Shown: positions 36,601 through 45,445, counted from the stretch's first letter. The stretch is 64,000 nucleotides of DNA from Sphingopyxis panaciterrae (GCF_011762125.1 NZ_JAASQN010000001.1:310001-374000); one strand, 5' to 3'. Numbers and translations: made by a program. Notes: generated by a model from the letters alone, not told the origin.

Positions 36601-36741
36601 GACGACGATCGTCGCGCTTTCCATGTTCGGATATTCGCGTACCGGAAGCGAAAACAGCGCGGCGCCGCCGACGAGCAGGATCAGCAGGCTGACGACCACC
36701 GCCAGGATCGGGCGGCGGATGAAAATGTCGGTGAAGGCCAT
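33664..36741 (-). CDS. RND efflux pump, HAE1 family inner-membrane permease
   Basis: A 1025-residue proton-driven exporter in the AcrB/MexF superfamily. The start MAFTDIFIRRPILAVVVSLL is TM1. Two sets of periplasmic domains and 12 membrane helices are seen; ANVGLVVDDAIVVVEN-like motif reads AIGLVVDDAIVVVENIHRH in TM4 with the paired Asp residues of proton transfer. PGATQDVMQGFVTTPIAQ fits the porter domain. A gap of 1 bp separates it from the adaptor gene. Substrate range cannot be given. The opposite strand holds an overlong open frame that is a composition artefact. Confidence 0.96.
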   Translation of the reverse strand: MAFTDIFIRRPILAVVVSLLILLVGGAALFSLPVREYPNMESATIVVDTGYPGATQDVMQGFVTTPIAQAIATANGIDYLTSTSTLGKSQVKAKLVLNADADRAMTEILAKVQQVKFRLPAGANDPVITKMTDGASAVQYLAFVSDTLPVPQITDFASRIAQPLITAVPGVASAEISGGQTLAMRVWVDPVRLAARGLSASDIAAALRANNVQAAPGRLKGSDTAINITAGTDLRDLDAFRQMVVKRVDGGIVRLGDVATVEIGGQNYDSSAMTSGRRSVTIAITPTPDGNPLEIVKAVKTLVPDMQRVAPPGVEVISQFDVAHFVNASIDEVSHTLVEAIVIVVIVIFLFLGSLRAVLIPVVTIPLSLVGTAALMLAFGFSLNLLTLLAMVLAIGLVVDDAIVVVENIHRHIEEGLSPVRAALLGAREIVGPVVGMTLTLAAVYAPIGLMGGLTGALFREFAFTLAGSVVVSGVVALTLSPMMSSLLLNSQMNEGKLSRAIEHNMQRATQSYGRLLGATLAARPAVMLVGAVVLGAIVILFTGAQRELAPQEDQGYVFVQTKAPQYANVDYTARYAHEVERMFRGLPEYVSSWFDNGTDGLNNGFGGVILKEWDDRERGADAVQAELNAKGAGITGVYAAAFQAPALPASSGGLPVQMVIRSSDDFTTLYAALEKVKGAAWKSGLFAFVDSDLAFDSPEARISIDRAKAGEMGITMEAVADTLATMVGENYVNRFNWHDRSYDVIAQVPAAQRLTPDNLGQYYVKTASGTLVPLSTVTKVEVRPEANRLSQFNQMNSATLSAILAPGVTMGQAVDFLNSQPLPAGTSVDWLSDSRQYVTEGDRLTISFGFALIVIFLVLAAQFESFRDPLVILVTVPLAICGALVPLWLGYTTLNIYTQIGLVTLIGLISKHGILMVSFANQIQKQEGLDRIAAIRKSAAVRMRPVLMTTAAMVAGLVPLLFANGAGASSRFAIGIVVVMGMLVGTLFTLFVLPTIYSLIARDHRAASHSARETELAQAEVAYA

Positions 36742-36742
36742 C

Positions 36743-37882
36743 TCAGCGACCCCCCTTGGCCGGCGCCGGACGCGCCGGTGCCAGCGTGACCGGGGCGCCG
36801 GGCTGGACGCGCAGCTGGCCGTTGATCACGACGATGTCGCCGGGGCGAAGCCCGCTGGTCACCACGACCTTGTCGCCGAAGCGGCGGCCCGTGGTGACGG
36901 GGATTACCTCCGCGATGCCGTCCCGGCCGGTCTTGCCCGGCTTGACGCGCGTCATGCTGTCGCCCGAGGCCGAGGTCTGGATTGCGGTCGCGGGAACGAC
37001 CAGCGCCCCGGCGATCGGCGGCAGCGCCAGCCGGGCGGTGACATACATGCCGGGGCGCAGCGCCAGGCCCGGATTGGGCAAGGTCGCCTGGACCATGATA
37101 TTGCGCGTATCCTTGCCGACCTGCGGTTCGATCGCGGTGACGCGCGCGGTGAAGCGGCGGTCGGGCCAGGCGTCGGAGACGACGTCGACCGTGGCGCCCG
37201 GCTGCAATCGGGCGAAATCCTGCTGCGGCAGCGCAAAGTCGACATAGAGGCTGTCGAGCGCGGTCAGCGTCGCCACCGCATCGCCCGGATTGAGATATTG
37301 GCCGAGGTTGACCTGCCGGACGCCCAGCGTGCCCGCAAAGGGCGCTCGAAGCTGTTTCTGGACGATCCGGGCGTCGATCTGCCGGACCGCAGCATTCGCC
37401 TGTGCATGCTCGGCGCGCCGCTGTTCCAGCAATTCACGCGGTTCGGCGCCCGATGGCGCCAATTCTTGCGAACGGGTCAATTGCAGCCCGGCGAAATCGG
37501 CCTTTGCCCTGGCCGCGGCGCGGTCCGCGCGCTCGGGCGCGTCGAACAATTGCACGAGCAACTGGCCGGCGCCGACCCGCTCGCCCGCGGCAAAGCGGAT
37601 CGCGGTCACGCGGCCGGCCACTTCGGGCGCGAGCACGACCTCGCGCACCGCGCGCAGCGAGCCGACCGCCTCCAGTGCGGCGGGGACTTCGGTCGGCGTA
37701 ACGACGATCGTCGTCACCGGCACCGGCGGCATCTGGCCGGGCGCCGTCTCGCCGGTTCGGGCGGAACGCCAAGCATAGAGGCCGCCCGCGAGCAGGAGCA
37801 GCACGCCGCCGACGAGGAGCAGCGAACGCCAGCGCAGCGCGCGAGGGGGCGTGATTTCGAGGGGAGAGTCGGAGGGGGACAC
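36743..37882 (-). CDS. RND efflux periplasmic adaptor (membrane fusion protein)
   Basis: A 379-residue adaptor with one N-terminal membrane anchor (SLLLVGGVLLLLAGGLYAW) and the barrel-sandwich/lipoyl halves split by a helical hairpin (LAPEVAGRVTAIRFAAGERV about residues 83-102, and LRAPFAGTLGVRQVNLGQYL about 158-177). The GTG start at 37882 follows AAAGG. It is the first gene of the efflux operon and faces a divergent TetR gene 114 bp away, the usual repressor-pump layout. Confidence 0.94.
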   Translation of the reverse strand: MSPSDSPLEITPPRALRWRSLLLVGGVLLLLAGGLYAWRSARTGETAPGQMPPVPVTTIVVTPTEVPAALEAVGSLRAVREVVLAPEVAGRVTAIRFAAGERVGAGQLLVQLFDAPERADRAAARAKADFAGLQLTRSQELAPSGAEPRELLEQRRAEHAQANAAVRQIDARIVQKQLRAPFAGTLGVRQVNLGQYLNPGDAVATLTALDSLYVDFALPQQDFARLQPGATVDVVSDAWPDRRFTARVTAIEPQVGKDTRNIMVQATLPNPGLALRPGMYVTARLALPPIAGALVVPATAIQTSASGDSMTRVKPGKTGRDGIAEVIPVTTGRRFGDKVVVTSGLRPGDIVVINGQLRVQPGAPVTLAPARPAPAKGGR

Positions 37883-37899
37883 GGAGGACCTTTCAGAAT

Positions 37900-37945
37900 T
37901 CGACTATGAGTCGATATTATTGCGAATGATTATTAATAATGCGAG
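37900..37945. promoter_or_regulatory. Operator region between efflux operon and TetR gene
   Basis: Two dyads lie in the short divergent gap: TCGACT-ATG-AGTCGA at 37900-37914 and the perfect ATTATTAATAAT at 37929-37940. The second is embedded in ATTGCGAATGATTATTAATA, which also looks like half of an alphaproteobacterial Fur box (TGCGAATGAT). The first dyad suits TetR; iron control through the second is only a possibility. Confidence 0.5.
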
Positions 37946-37996
37946 CGGCCGTCAAGAGGGTCGCATTCGCGGCGCGGAAGCTGCTAGGCTGCCTGG

Positions 37997-38656
37997 ATGT
38001 CAGGAAGAGCATTCATCCGCGGCAAAAGACCGTCGGCGCGGCCCGTTCGCCGACCCCCAAGGCCGCGTGCAACCGGCCCGCTTCCGCCGAGCAAGGCCGA
38101 TCTGCGCCGCGCCCAGCTGGTCCAGGCGGCGATTGCGTTGATGGTCGACGAGGGGCTGCCGGAAAGTTCGATCGACGACATTGCCGCGCGGGCGGGCGTC
38201 GCCAAGGGAACATTCTACCATTATTTCGTGAGCAAGGCGGCGCTGATCGACGCGTTGCGCAGCCATTTCAGCGATGCCTTTCAGGCGAGCGTGGTTGCGG
38301 CTGTCGATGCCCGCCCGCCCGGCGACTGGGACGGCCGGTTCGAGGCATGGATCGTTACGGCGACAGAGGCCTATTTCGATATGCACGCCCTGCATGATCT
38401 GGTTTTCCACGGGCCGGCGATGCCGCAGCGTCAGGCACTCGATGACACCGACATCGTCCGGCATCTCGCGGCGCTGGTGGCCGAGGGGCAGGCGAGCGGC
38501 GCGTGGCATCTGGGCGGGGAGGAACCGGCCAGGGTTGCCGCGCTCATCTTCCACGCGATGCATGGCATGGCCGATGACGCGCTGGCGGCGGGCCGATCGG
38601 CGGGCCAGCTCGGCCCGCTGATCGCGCGGCTTTCGAAGCGCATGCTGGCGGGCTGA
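37997..38656 (+). CDS. TetR family transcriptional regulator
   Basis: A 219-residue repressor. After a basic, Pro-rich N-terminal tail of about 30 residues comes the helix-turn-helix IDDIAARAGVAKGTFYHYFVSKAAL (about residues 58-82), the TetR hallmark, then an all-helical ligand domain. It is divergent from the adaptor-pump-channel operon and so probably represses it. The start MSGRAFIRGKRP could be later; the next usable Met is not close, so this start is kept with moderate certainty. Confidence 0.9.
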   Translation: MSGRAFIRGKRPSARPVRRPPRPRATGPLPPSKADLRRAQLVQAAIALMVDEGLPESSIDDIAARAGVAKGTFYHYFVSKAALIDALRSHFSDAFQASVVAAVDARPPGDWDGRFEAWIVTATEAYFDMHALHDLVFHGPAMPQRQALDDTDIVRHLAALVAEGQASGAWHLGGEEPARVAALIFHAMHGMADDALAAGRSAGQLGPLIARLSKRMLAG

Positions 38657-38809
38657 AGAGCCCATATTTCCATGCTGTGCGTGCAAGACATGCTCCCGTT
38701 CGCGAATCGTGGAGCACCTCCATAAAAGCTCAACCTAAGTTAAGGTAAAGCAATAAATCGCCGGTGGTATGGATCTCCGGTCGCACGGCCTCGCCGCCGC
38801 GCCCATTCC

Positions 38810-39574
38810 CTATCCGCTATAGGCGCGAACGAAAAATATGACCGTGGTGGCGCCGGTCACCAGCAGCGTCCAGATGCGCACGGCGCGATGACTGAGCCGT
38901 TTGCCGATCACCGCGCCCAGCCAGCCGCCGACGATCGAGCCCACCAGCATCGGCAGGCAGGCCCACCACCACACCATCGCAAAGCCGATGAAGACGAACG
39001 CCGCCGCGAGGTTGGCCACCCCGAGCATCATGGTCCGGATCGCAAAAAGTTCGCGCGGGCGGATGTTGGCGAGCAGGCCATAGAGCGCGGTCGTGATCAA
39101 TCCCACCCCGCCGCCGAAATAGCCGCCATAGACGCCGAGCAGCGCCTGAACCGCGAGCAAAGTCGGCCTGCCGATGGTGACGCGCGCATGAAGCCAGTCG
39201 GCGGCGCGCTTGCCGAACACCATCACCGCGAAGGCGAAGAGCAGCAGCCACGGGATGATGATGTCGAACGTCTCGGTCGGGGTCAGGACGAGCAGCAGGC
39301 TGCCGATCAGCCCGAAGGAAAAGGTCAGCGCTGCGAGCAGCCGGACCGAAATGCCCGCAACCGGGCCAAGTTCATGGCGATACGCCCAGGCGCTGGTTCC
39401 CGCCCCGGGGAGCAAGGCGACATTCGATGTGGCGTTGGCGATATTCGCCGGCAGCCCGAGCGCGATCAATACAGGGAGCGTCGCGAAGGTGCCGCCGCCA
39501 GCCAGCGCGTTCATGGCGCCGCCCAGAATACCCGCACCGGCGGCGATGAATATCGTCGATGGATCGATCACCAT
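38810..39574 (-). CDS. TauE/SafE family permease
   Basis: A 254-residue membrane protein with about seven to eight hydrophobic segments. GAGILGGAMNALAGGGTF near the N-terminus and GVYGGYFGGGVGLITTALYGL in the middle are the two repeated signature loops of the TauE/SafE sulfite-exporter family. Members move sulfonates, sulfite or other small organic anions. It stands alone and the substrate is unknown. Confidence 0.92.
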   Translation of the reverse strand: MVIDPSTIFIAAGAGILGGAMNALAGGGTFATLPVLIALGLPANIANATSNVALLPGAGTSAWAYRHELGPVAGISVRLLAALTFSFGLIGSLLLVLTPTETFDIIIPWLLLFAFAVMVFGKRAADWLHARVTIGRPTLLAVQALLGVYGGYFGGGVGLITTALYGLLANIRPRELFAIRTMMLGVANLAAAFVFIGFAMVWWWACLPMLVGSIVGGWLGAVIGKRLSHRAVRIWTLLVTGATTVIFFVRAYSG

Positions 39575-39821
39575 GTCACTCCGCCCCGGCCATCATCGAC
39601 CGGCTGAACGCGCCTTTCGCCGGGATGGCAATAGCGGTCAAGGCGCCGTCATCGCTAGGGTCAGGACCTGGTCGCGCGATTGCGGGTCGGGGAAGCCCGC
39701 GCCGATCGCGGTCGTGTATATGATCGGCCGGCATGGCGCCCTTGAGATGTCGAACAAAATGCGGTGCGTGTCACGGCGACCCTGAGTTTACTCCGATATG
39801 GTCCGGCGCTAACATCGTGCC

Positions 39822-42800
39822 ATGGTCGGACGCCGCCTTATGCCGTGGCTTGCGCTGTTGGCAGCGACGAGCGCTTCATCGTCCGCCGCCCAATTCATCC
39901 CGCGTCCTGCGATGATCCCGGGCGAGATCGCTGCCCGGCGCGTGGCTGCCGATCAGTCCGGTCCTACTCCGGCCCAGCTCGACCAGATACTGGCTCTGGA
40001 GCGCGAGGCCCGGATCGACCAGCCGTGCAACACGGCCTCCGAAAAGATCCTGGAAACCCCCCGCCGCACCCTGCTGCGCCTATATGAAGAAACCTACGGT
40101 CCCGGGCATCCGGCGACGGCGCGGCCATTGCTGTCGCTGCTTTGCCATCTTTCCTACAATGGCAAAACGGCCGCCGGCCTCGCCGAACGCGAACAATTCA
40201 TCGCCCGGCTCGTCGCCATCGGCCGGGACAGGGCGCAGCCGGCCACGCTGTTCGCCGGTCTCGACGCGCGGTCACAGCTCCGGATCGAAGGCGGGAATTT
40301 CGATGGAGCGATCGAAGATGCGACCGAAGCCCTTGGTCTCGCACGTCGCCTGTTCGCGGACTGGCCCGAGATCGGCGCGTCGAGCGCGGGCCTGCTCGCC
40401 TCGGCGTTCGAGGGTGCGGGCCGGACGACCGAAGCCGAGCCGCTGCGGCAGGAACAGGTCAATTTGCTGCAGCCGATCAAGGGCGGCGACCGCTTCGCGC
40501 TGGCCGCCGCCTATGAACAACTCGCCAATAATTTCGTGAAGCAGATGCGGATGGCGGACGCCAAAATCTGGTTCTCCCGCGAACTGGATCTGTTCGAAGC
40601 CGAATTGCCCGACGCCGATGACAGGCAGTTGACCAACGTCGTTCTCTATTCACAAAAGCTGTTCTGGACCGACCCCGCGCGCGTCGAGGCGTTGTACCGC
40701 GCGGTGCTGGAACGGCAGGAGGCGGCGCCGGCGAGCGACGACAAGCGCAACTGGATGACGATATGGAACCTCGCCAAGTCGGCGCGGGTTCGCGGCGACC
40801 CTGACAGCGCGATCGGCTACCAGCGCCGCGTGATCGCGGCCATGGGGCCGGGGGTCGGTCAGGGTTTCGCGCTGGAACTGGCCGCCATGCTGTCGGATCG
40901 CCGCGAGACCGCTGCCGAGGCGGCGGGCATTTATCATCGGGCGCTGGAACAGGATCCCGACAATCCCGCGCTGATCGAGAGTTATGGCAGCAGCTTGTGG
41001 ATGCTCGGCCGGTTCGCAGAAGCCCTGCCGATGCGCAAACGGGCGATCGGGATCGCCAGCGCCCGTTATGGACCGGGCCATCGTGAGACGTTGCGGCTCG
41101 TCCAGAATCTCGGCGTCGCCTTGTGGATCGAAAAACGGCCTGCCGAGGCGCGGCCCTATTATGAAGACGTCCTCGCCGGATACCGGTCCGAGCTTTCGGC
41201 CCTCCCGGAAACGGCGAACGCCGAATATCGCCGTAACCTCAGCGGCTTCATCAGCAGCAAGGCGAGCGACCTGCTGAAACTTTATTGGACCGACCGCGCG
41301 AACCCGGGGCAGGGCGGCGATGCTGCCAGTCGCGCACGGGGATTCGCGGTCGCGCAGCTGGCGCACCCGTCGGTTTCGAGCGCCGCGATCAGCGAGACCG
41401 CGGCGCGCTCGCTCGCGGCGCGCGCCGGCAAGGGGGAGATTTTCGCGCGATGGGCGGCGGCGCGCGATCGCGTCGTCGCGCTCGATCAGGCCATCACCCA
41501 GGCCGCGCAGCGTGGCACCGGCGGCGACGACGACCGGGTCCGGTTGCTGGGCGAGCGCGCCGCCGCCGGCCAGTCGCTGGCTGTCGCGGCCGCCGTGCTC
41601 ACCGGCGAACTGCCCGATATCTTTGCCACCCTGCGGCCTGAACCGGTACCGCTGGCCGAGGTAACGGGGGGTGGGCGCCGCCCCCCGCTTCTCCGCAAGA
41701 ACGAAGCGCTCGTCCTGCTTTATCCGGGGATGCCGGATGCGCGCGGCGAGATGAGCCGCGGCGTCGTCTTTGCCGTCACCCGCGAAGGGTCGGCGTGGGC
41801 CGAAATTCCCGTCGATGGTGCCGACCTCGCCCGGACGGTCGGCGACCTCGACGGCCAACTGGGCGACGGCCAGTTCTCCGGGGCGACCGCGCTGGGTACC
41901 GCGGAGGATCCGGCCGGCTTCCTGCGCTACGATCGCGGTGCCGCGCATCGCGTGTATCGGGCGCTGTTCGGCGATCCATCGATCGCCGGGCTGCTCGACG
42001 GCAAGGATCGCTGGATCGTGGTGCCGGAAGGGCCGCTGCTTTCGCTCAACTTTTCGGCGCTCGTGTCGGGCTCCCCCGAGGGCGGTGCGGCCGGCGATAT
42101 CGATCCGGCGATGCTGCGGGCAACGAAGTGGCTTGGTCTCGAGCGGATCATATCGGTCATCCCGTCTGTCGATGCGCTGCGCACGGCCCGCCGGAGCGCC
42201 ACGGGAGCATGGTCTGCCGGTACCTTCTTCGGCCTCGGAGACCCGGCATTTCGTGGCATCGCCGACCCGGCGCCGAAGCCGGTGCCTGCGCGCACCCGTG
42301 GCGGTCCGATCGGTTCTTTGACGACAAAGGGCGTCGCGCATCTTTCGCGCGAGCGATTATACCGCGACGGCATCGCTGATCCGGCCATGCTCGGAAAGCT
42401 TCCGCGGCTCGACTATAGCGCTGCCGAAGTGCGCGAGATTGCCAGGCTTTTGGGGGCGTCATCCGATCGGCAAATCCTTCAACTCGACGCGACACAGGCG
42501 CGGGTCCAGCGCGGCAGTTCGGACGGAACGCTTCGCGACAGCTCGGTTGTCCTGTTCGCCACCCACGCCCTTCTCGGCGGCGATTTCAATGGCGCGCTGT
42601 CAGAGCCTGCCCTCGCGCTGACGCCGGGGGCACAGGTCGGAGGAAAGCTCGACGCGGGCAATGATGGGCTCCTCACGGCCTCCGAGGTGGCGCAGCTGCG
42701 GTTCAATTCTGCGCTCATCATCCTTTCGGCTTGCGATACGGCGGCCGGTTCCAACGGCGGCGACGGGTTTAGCGGGCTGACGCGATCTTTCCTTCTCGCC

Positions 42801-43022
42801 GGCGCGCGGGCGGTGCTGGCAACCTATTCGCCCGTCGTGGACGAGGTCGGCGAGCGAATGACAACGACCGCCATAGCAGGTCTGAGGGGCAGAAACGATC
42901 TTGCCGGGGCGTTGCGCGACGCGATGCGCGAGGTTGCCGCGGATCGCTCCTTCGACGCGCGGGGGGCCTCGCTCGCGCACCCCGCCGCATGGGCCGTCTA
43001 TGTGGCGATCGACCCTTCTTAG
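39822..43022 (+). CDS. Exported TPR-CHAT caspase-like protease
   Basis: A 1066-residue protein. MVGRRLMPWLALLAATSASSS is a signal peptide, so the protein is exported. Residues about 60-500 are TPR-like helical repeats (YGPGHPATARPLLSLL, YGPGHRETLRLVQNLGVALW). The C-terminal CHAT domain begins near residue 730 (WIVVPEGPLLSLNFSALV) and carries the catalytic pair His915 (LFATHALLGG) and Cys971 (ILSACDTAAG). CHAT proteases cut specific partners on a signal sensed by the TPR part. ATG at 39822 lacks a clear ribosome site; ATG at 39840 is possible. Neighbouring genes encode a Gly-rich secreted protein, a subtilisin and an ECF sigma system. Confidence 0.9.
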   Translation: MVGRRLMPWLALLAATSASSSAAQFIPRPAMIPGEIAARRVAADQSGPTPAQLDQILALEREARIDQPCNTASEKILETPRRTLLRLYEETYGPGHPATARPLLSLLCHLSYNGKTAAGLAEREQFIARLVAIGRDRAQPATLFAGLDARSQLRIEGGNFDGAIEDATEALGLARRLFADWPEIGASSAGLLASAFEGAGRTTEAEPLRQEQVNLLQPIKGGDRFALAAAYEQLANNFVKQMRMADAKIWFSRELDLFEAELPDADDRQLTNVVLYSQKLFWTDPARVEALYRAVLERQEAAPASDDKRNWMTIWNLAKSARVRGDPDSAIGYQRRVIAAMGPGVGQGFALELAAMLSDRRETAAEAAGIYHRALEQDPDNPALIESYGSSLWMLGRFAEALPMRKRAIGIASARYGPGHRETLRLVQNLGVALWIEKRPAEARPYYEDVLAGYRSELSALPETANAEYRRNLSGFISSKASDLLKLYWTDRANPGQGGDAASRARGFAVAQLAHPSVSSAAISETAARSLAARAGKGEIFARWAAARDRVVALDQAITQAAQRGTGGDDDRVRLLGERAAAGQSLAVAAAVLTGELPDIFATLRPEPVPLAEVTGGGRRPPLLRKNEALVLLYPGMPDARGEMSRGVVFAVTREGSAWAEIPVDGADLARTVGDLDGQLGDGQFSGATALGTAEDPAGFLRYDRGAAHRVYRALFGDPSIAGLLDGKDRWIVVPEGPLLSLNFSALVSGSPEGGAAGDIDPAMLRATKWLGLERIISVIPSVDALRTARRSATGAWSAGTFFGLGDPAFRGIADPAPKPVPARTRGGPIGSLTTKGVAHLSRERLYRDGIADPAMLGKLPRLDYSAAEVREIARLLGASSDRQILQLDATQARVQRGSSDGTLRDSSVVLFATHALLGGDFNGALSEPALALTPGAQVGGKLDAGNDGLLTASEVAQLRFNSALIILSACDTAAGSNGGDGFSGLTRSFLLAGARAVLATYSPVVDEVGERMTTTAIAGLRGRNDLAGALRDAMREVAADRSFDARGASLAHPAAWAVYVAIDPS

Positions 43023-43092
43023 AATCAAGATCCGCGGTGGGCCGCTCGCCATGCCGACAGTTGGCCGACAGCAATTGGCCGGGTTCAGAAAA

Positions 43093-43120
43093 AATGCGTC
43101 GGCGCTATGGCCGACGCATT
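43093..43120 (-). terminator. Rho-independent terminator
   Basis: AATGCGTCGGC and GCCGACGCATT form an 11-bp stem with a 6-base loop. On the minus strand the stem is followed by TTTTTTC, so it terminates the Gly-rich protein gene that ends at 43142. It may also stop the convergent CHAT gene. Confidence 0.85.
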
Positions 43121-43141
43121 CCGTCCCTTCGGGTGGGCGCT

Positions 43142-44080
43142 TTAATCGTTGCGCGCATGGCCGCGTTCGGCACGGCTCCGCTTCTGCGATGCCTGCGGGG
43201 CGGGCTCGCCGGCGGGCCGGGCAGCGGATGCACTGCCTGCGCCCTCCTGTTGCTCGGCGCTCTCTTTCAGCTGGCCTTTGGTCATGCCGGTGACCAGCAC
43301 ATCGCCCGACCCGGCAAAGTTCGCCGCGGGAAGCGTCGCGACGCGGTTGCCGACCTCGACCGCCACCGCCTGCACGACCCCGCGGCCCGTCTGGCGCAGT
43401 TCCTGAACATGGCCGATCACCTTCCCGCGCGCGTCGGTCACCGCCATGCCGGGTTCGACTGCGAACATGCCGGTGCCGCTCGCTGCGCCGCTGCCCGCGG
43501 CCGCCAGTTGTCCAAGGCTGCCCTGAAAGCTGCCCGCCGCTGAACCGGCGGCGCTTGCGGTGCCCGGCACGCCCGGCAGCGCGCCGCCGGCCTGATCGCG
43601 GACATGGCCCGCCGCGCCGCGTGCGGTGCCGGTCAAGGTCGAGGCCGCGCCCTGGCTGGAGCTGACGGCACCGTGCGCGGTCTGGCCGATATAATCGGTG
43701 CCGACCGCCTGCGCATCGAGGCTGCCATTACCCGAAGCGCTGCCCGAGCCGTCGGCATTGCCGCGGACCGGATTGCCGAGCAGATTGCCATTGCCATCCG
43801 CCGACCCCTTGCCGTTCGCACCGGCATTGCCCTTGCCTTGGACGCGGCCCGAGCGGCGGTCGATATGGGTTTCGCCGCGACCCGAGCCGGTCAGCTCGCC
43901 AGTCGAACCGATCGTGCCACCGATAGGGCCGGTCGGGTTGGCAAGCGTCCCGCCAAGCGTGCCGCCGAGGTTGCCGCCCAGGCCGCCGCTGCCACCGAGC
44001 AGCTGCGCCGAGGCCGGCGCGGAAAAGGCCATTGCCGACGCGGCCAGCGCGATAGCGGAGATGAAGATATGTTTTGCCAT
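43142..44080 (-). CDS. Gly/Ser-rich secreted protein with PRC-like C-terminal domain
   Basis: A 312-residue exported protein. After a signal peptide (SAMAFSAPASAQ) come about 170 residues of Gly/Ser/Asn-rich low complexity (LLGGSGGLGGNLGG, GNAGANGKGSADGNGN), then a compact segment at about 205-275 (VEPGMAVTDARGKVIGHVQ, VAVEVGNRVATLPAANF) that resembles a PRC-barrel or QRC-like fold, and a charged tail. Function unknown; an envelope or surface role is likely. Its promoter matches the ECF motif of the neighbouring sigma gene, which suggests that it belongs to that stress regulon. Confidence 0.82.
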   Translation of the reverse strand: MAKHIFISAIALAASAMAFSAPASAQLLGGSGGLGGNLGGTLGGTLANPTGPIGGTIGSTGELTGSGRGETHIDRRSGRVQGKGNAGANGKGSADGNGNLLGNPVRGNADGSGSASGNGSLDAQAVGTDYIGQTAHGAVSSSQGAASTLTGTARGAAGHVRDQAGGALPGVPGTASAAGSAAGSFQGSLGQLAAAGSGAASGTGMFAVEPGMAVTDARGKVIGHVQELRQTGRGVVQAVAVEVGNRVATLPAANFAGSGDVLVTGMTKGQLKESAEQQEGAGSASAARPAGEPAPQASQKRSRAERGHARND

Positions 44081-44128
44081 TGTTCTACTCCCGAGATTGC
44101 GGCCCGGAGGGGTCGGGCCCGAGGAAAG

Positions 44129-44154
44129 AACGATGGCGGGTTCGATCTTCTTCC
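44129..44154 (-). promoter_or_regulatory. ECF-type promoter of the Gly-rich gene
   Basis: On the minus strand GGAAG (44154-44150), 17 bp, CGTT (44132-44129), with the extended -35 GGAAGAA. This equals the motif found twice in the divergent promoter at 45492-45523. Transcription would start near 44120, giving a 40-base leader. It overlaps the 3' border of the subtilisin gene region. Confidence 0.65.
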
Positions 44155-44173
44155 AAAAAAATTCAGGATATGA

Positions 44174-45445
44174 TCAGCGACCGCCGCAGCTGCCGCAAAT
44201 CAGCCCATGACCATAGATCTTGTCGCGCCCGGGCTTCCCCATGTCGCGCGCTTCCATGACCAGCGACGAGATCGCCGGGGCGATGCGGTCGATCGCGGGC
44301 GCGGGATAAAGCAGCGCTAGCCGGCCGGCCACCAGCGGTGCGGCAAAGGAGGTTCCGCGCAGCCGGTCGGTACTAGCCACCCCCGTCGCCGCCAGCACGG
44401 CATCGCCGGGCGCCGCGAAATCGACATGAAGCGCACGGCCCGCCTCGGGCAGGGCGCGCCCCTTCGCATCGACGCCGGTTACGGCTAATACCCCGCGATA
44501 CGAAGCCGGATAGGCTGGCGGCGCGGCGGGGCCGTCGTTGCCGACCGCGGCGACGATCAACATCCCGCGCTGCTGCGCGCGCGCGATCGCCGCGGCCAAT
44601 AATTTATTGTCGGGTCCGACGAGGCTGATCGTCGTCACCGCGATCCCCTTCTGCACGAGCCAGCCGAGCGCGCGGGCAATGGCGCTGGCATTGCCGCCCG
44701 CGGGATCGGTGCCATAGACGTCGGCCGAAACGATGTGCTGACCGGCGGCCGCACCCCGAACCGTCCCGGTGCCGGCCAGCAGCGAAGCGACCGCGGTACC
44801 GTGGCGGCTGGCCGCGGGCGCTCCACGGGCGAAGCCACGCTGTTCGACCCGCCCTGCGACCGAGGGATGCGCGGCCACGCCGCCGTCGATCAGGCCGAGG
44901 CTTGCCGTGGCGGCGGGCGCAGCGGCGGCTAGCGCGCTCTGCGGCAACGCCCCGCCGGGCCCGCTCACGAAATAGATATTGTCGACATCGACCTCGGCAT
45001 CGGGAAGCAGTTTCGCAAGCTGTTTGCGCGCCCGGGCGAGGTTCCGCCCCTCGGGGACATGAAATCGCGCGATGTCGAGATCGAGCCCCTCGATCCGTTC
45101 GCGGTCGATGAGCGCGAAGCCGTCCTTTGCCGCGCGCGCGATCATCGCGGAGTCGACGCCGTTCGCAACCAGGACCCCTCGCACCGCGGGCTCGCCGCGT
45201 TCGTCGAGTTCGATGCTGTCGCGATTACGCCGGACAAGCGAGGCGATCCGGTCGAGCCGGACCCCGGGCAACCGGTCGCCCGCCGAAATCAGCGGCTGCG
45301 TATCGATATCGGGCAGCGATGGCACCGTCCGTATTGCGCCAGGGAGCTGGACCTGCGGCAAGGCGACCTGCGCGGCCACCCGCTGGTCCGCCCCGCCGGC
45401 CATGACGCAGACCGCCGCCAGCAATATCGTCGCAAATCGCATCAT
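44174..45445 (-). CDS. Exported S8 family serine peptidase (subtilisin-like)
   Basis: A 423-residue exported protease. A signal peptide (TILLAAVCVMAGGADQRVAAQ) is followed by a prodomain-like region of about 130 residues and the subtilase domain. Asp187 (LGLIDGGV), His215 (SRHGTAVASLLAG) and Ser366 (RGTSFAAPLVAG) form the triad; AAVGNDGPAAP holds the oxyanion Asn. Two Met codons follow one another at the start; a TTG three bases earlier is also possible. The C-terminal end CGSCGGR is unusual. It is divergent from the ECF sigma gene and shares its symmetric promoter, so it may be an output of the pathway or may process the anti-sigma. Confidence 0.93.
   Translation of the reverse strand: MMRFATILLAAVCVMAGGADQRVAAQVALPQVQLPGAIRTVPSLPDIDTQPLISAGDRLPGVRLDRIASLVRRNRDSIELDERGEPAVRGVLVANGVDSAMIARAAKDGFALIDRERIEGLDLDIARFHVPEGRNLARARKQLAKLLPDAEVDVDNIYFVSGPGGALPQSALAAAAPAATASLGLIDGGVAAHPSVAGRVEQRGFARGAPAASRHGTAVASLLAGTGTVRGAAAGQHIVSADVYGTDPAGGNASAIARALGWLVQKGIAVTTISLVGPDNKLLAAAIARAQQRGMLIVAAVGNDGPAAPPAYPASYRGVLAVTGVDAKGRALPEAGRALHVDFAAPGDAVLAATGVASTDRLRGTSFAAPLVAGRLALLYPAPAIDRIAPAISSLVMEARDMGKPGRDKIYGHGLICGSCGGR

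Noticed and set aside
33634..36789. A 1051-codon open frame on the plus strand opposite the RND pump
   Set aside because: It has Arg/Gln/Asp/His-rich low-quality composition and runs antisense to an intact RND gene. High GC content keeps such frames open; the same holds for the long frames opposite soxA, folD and both GGT-like genes.
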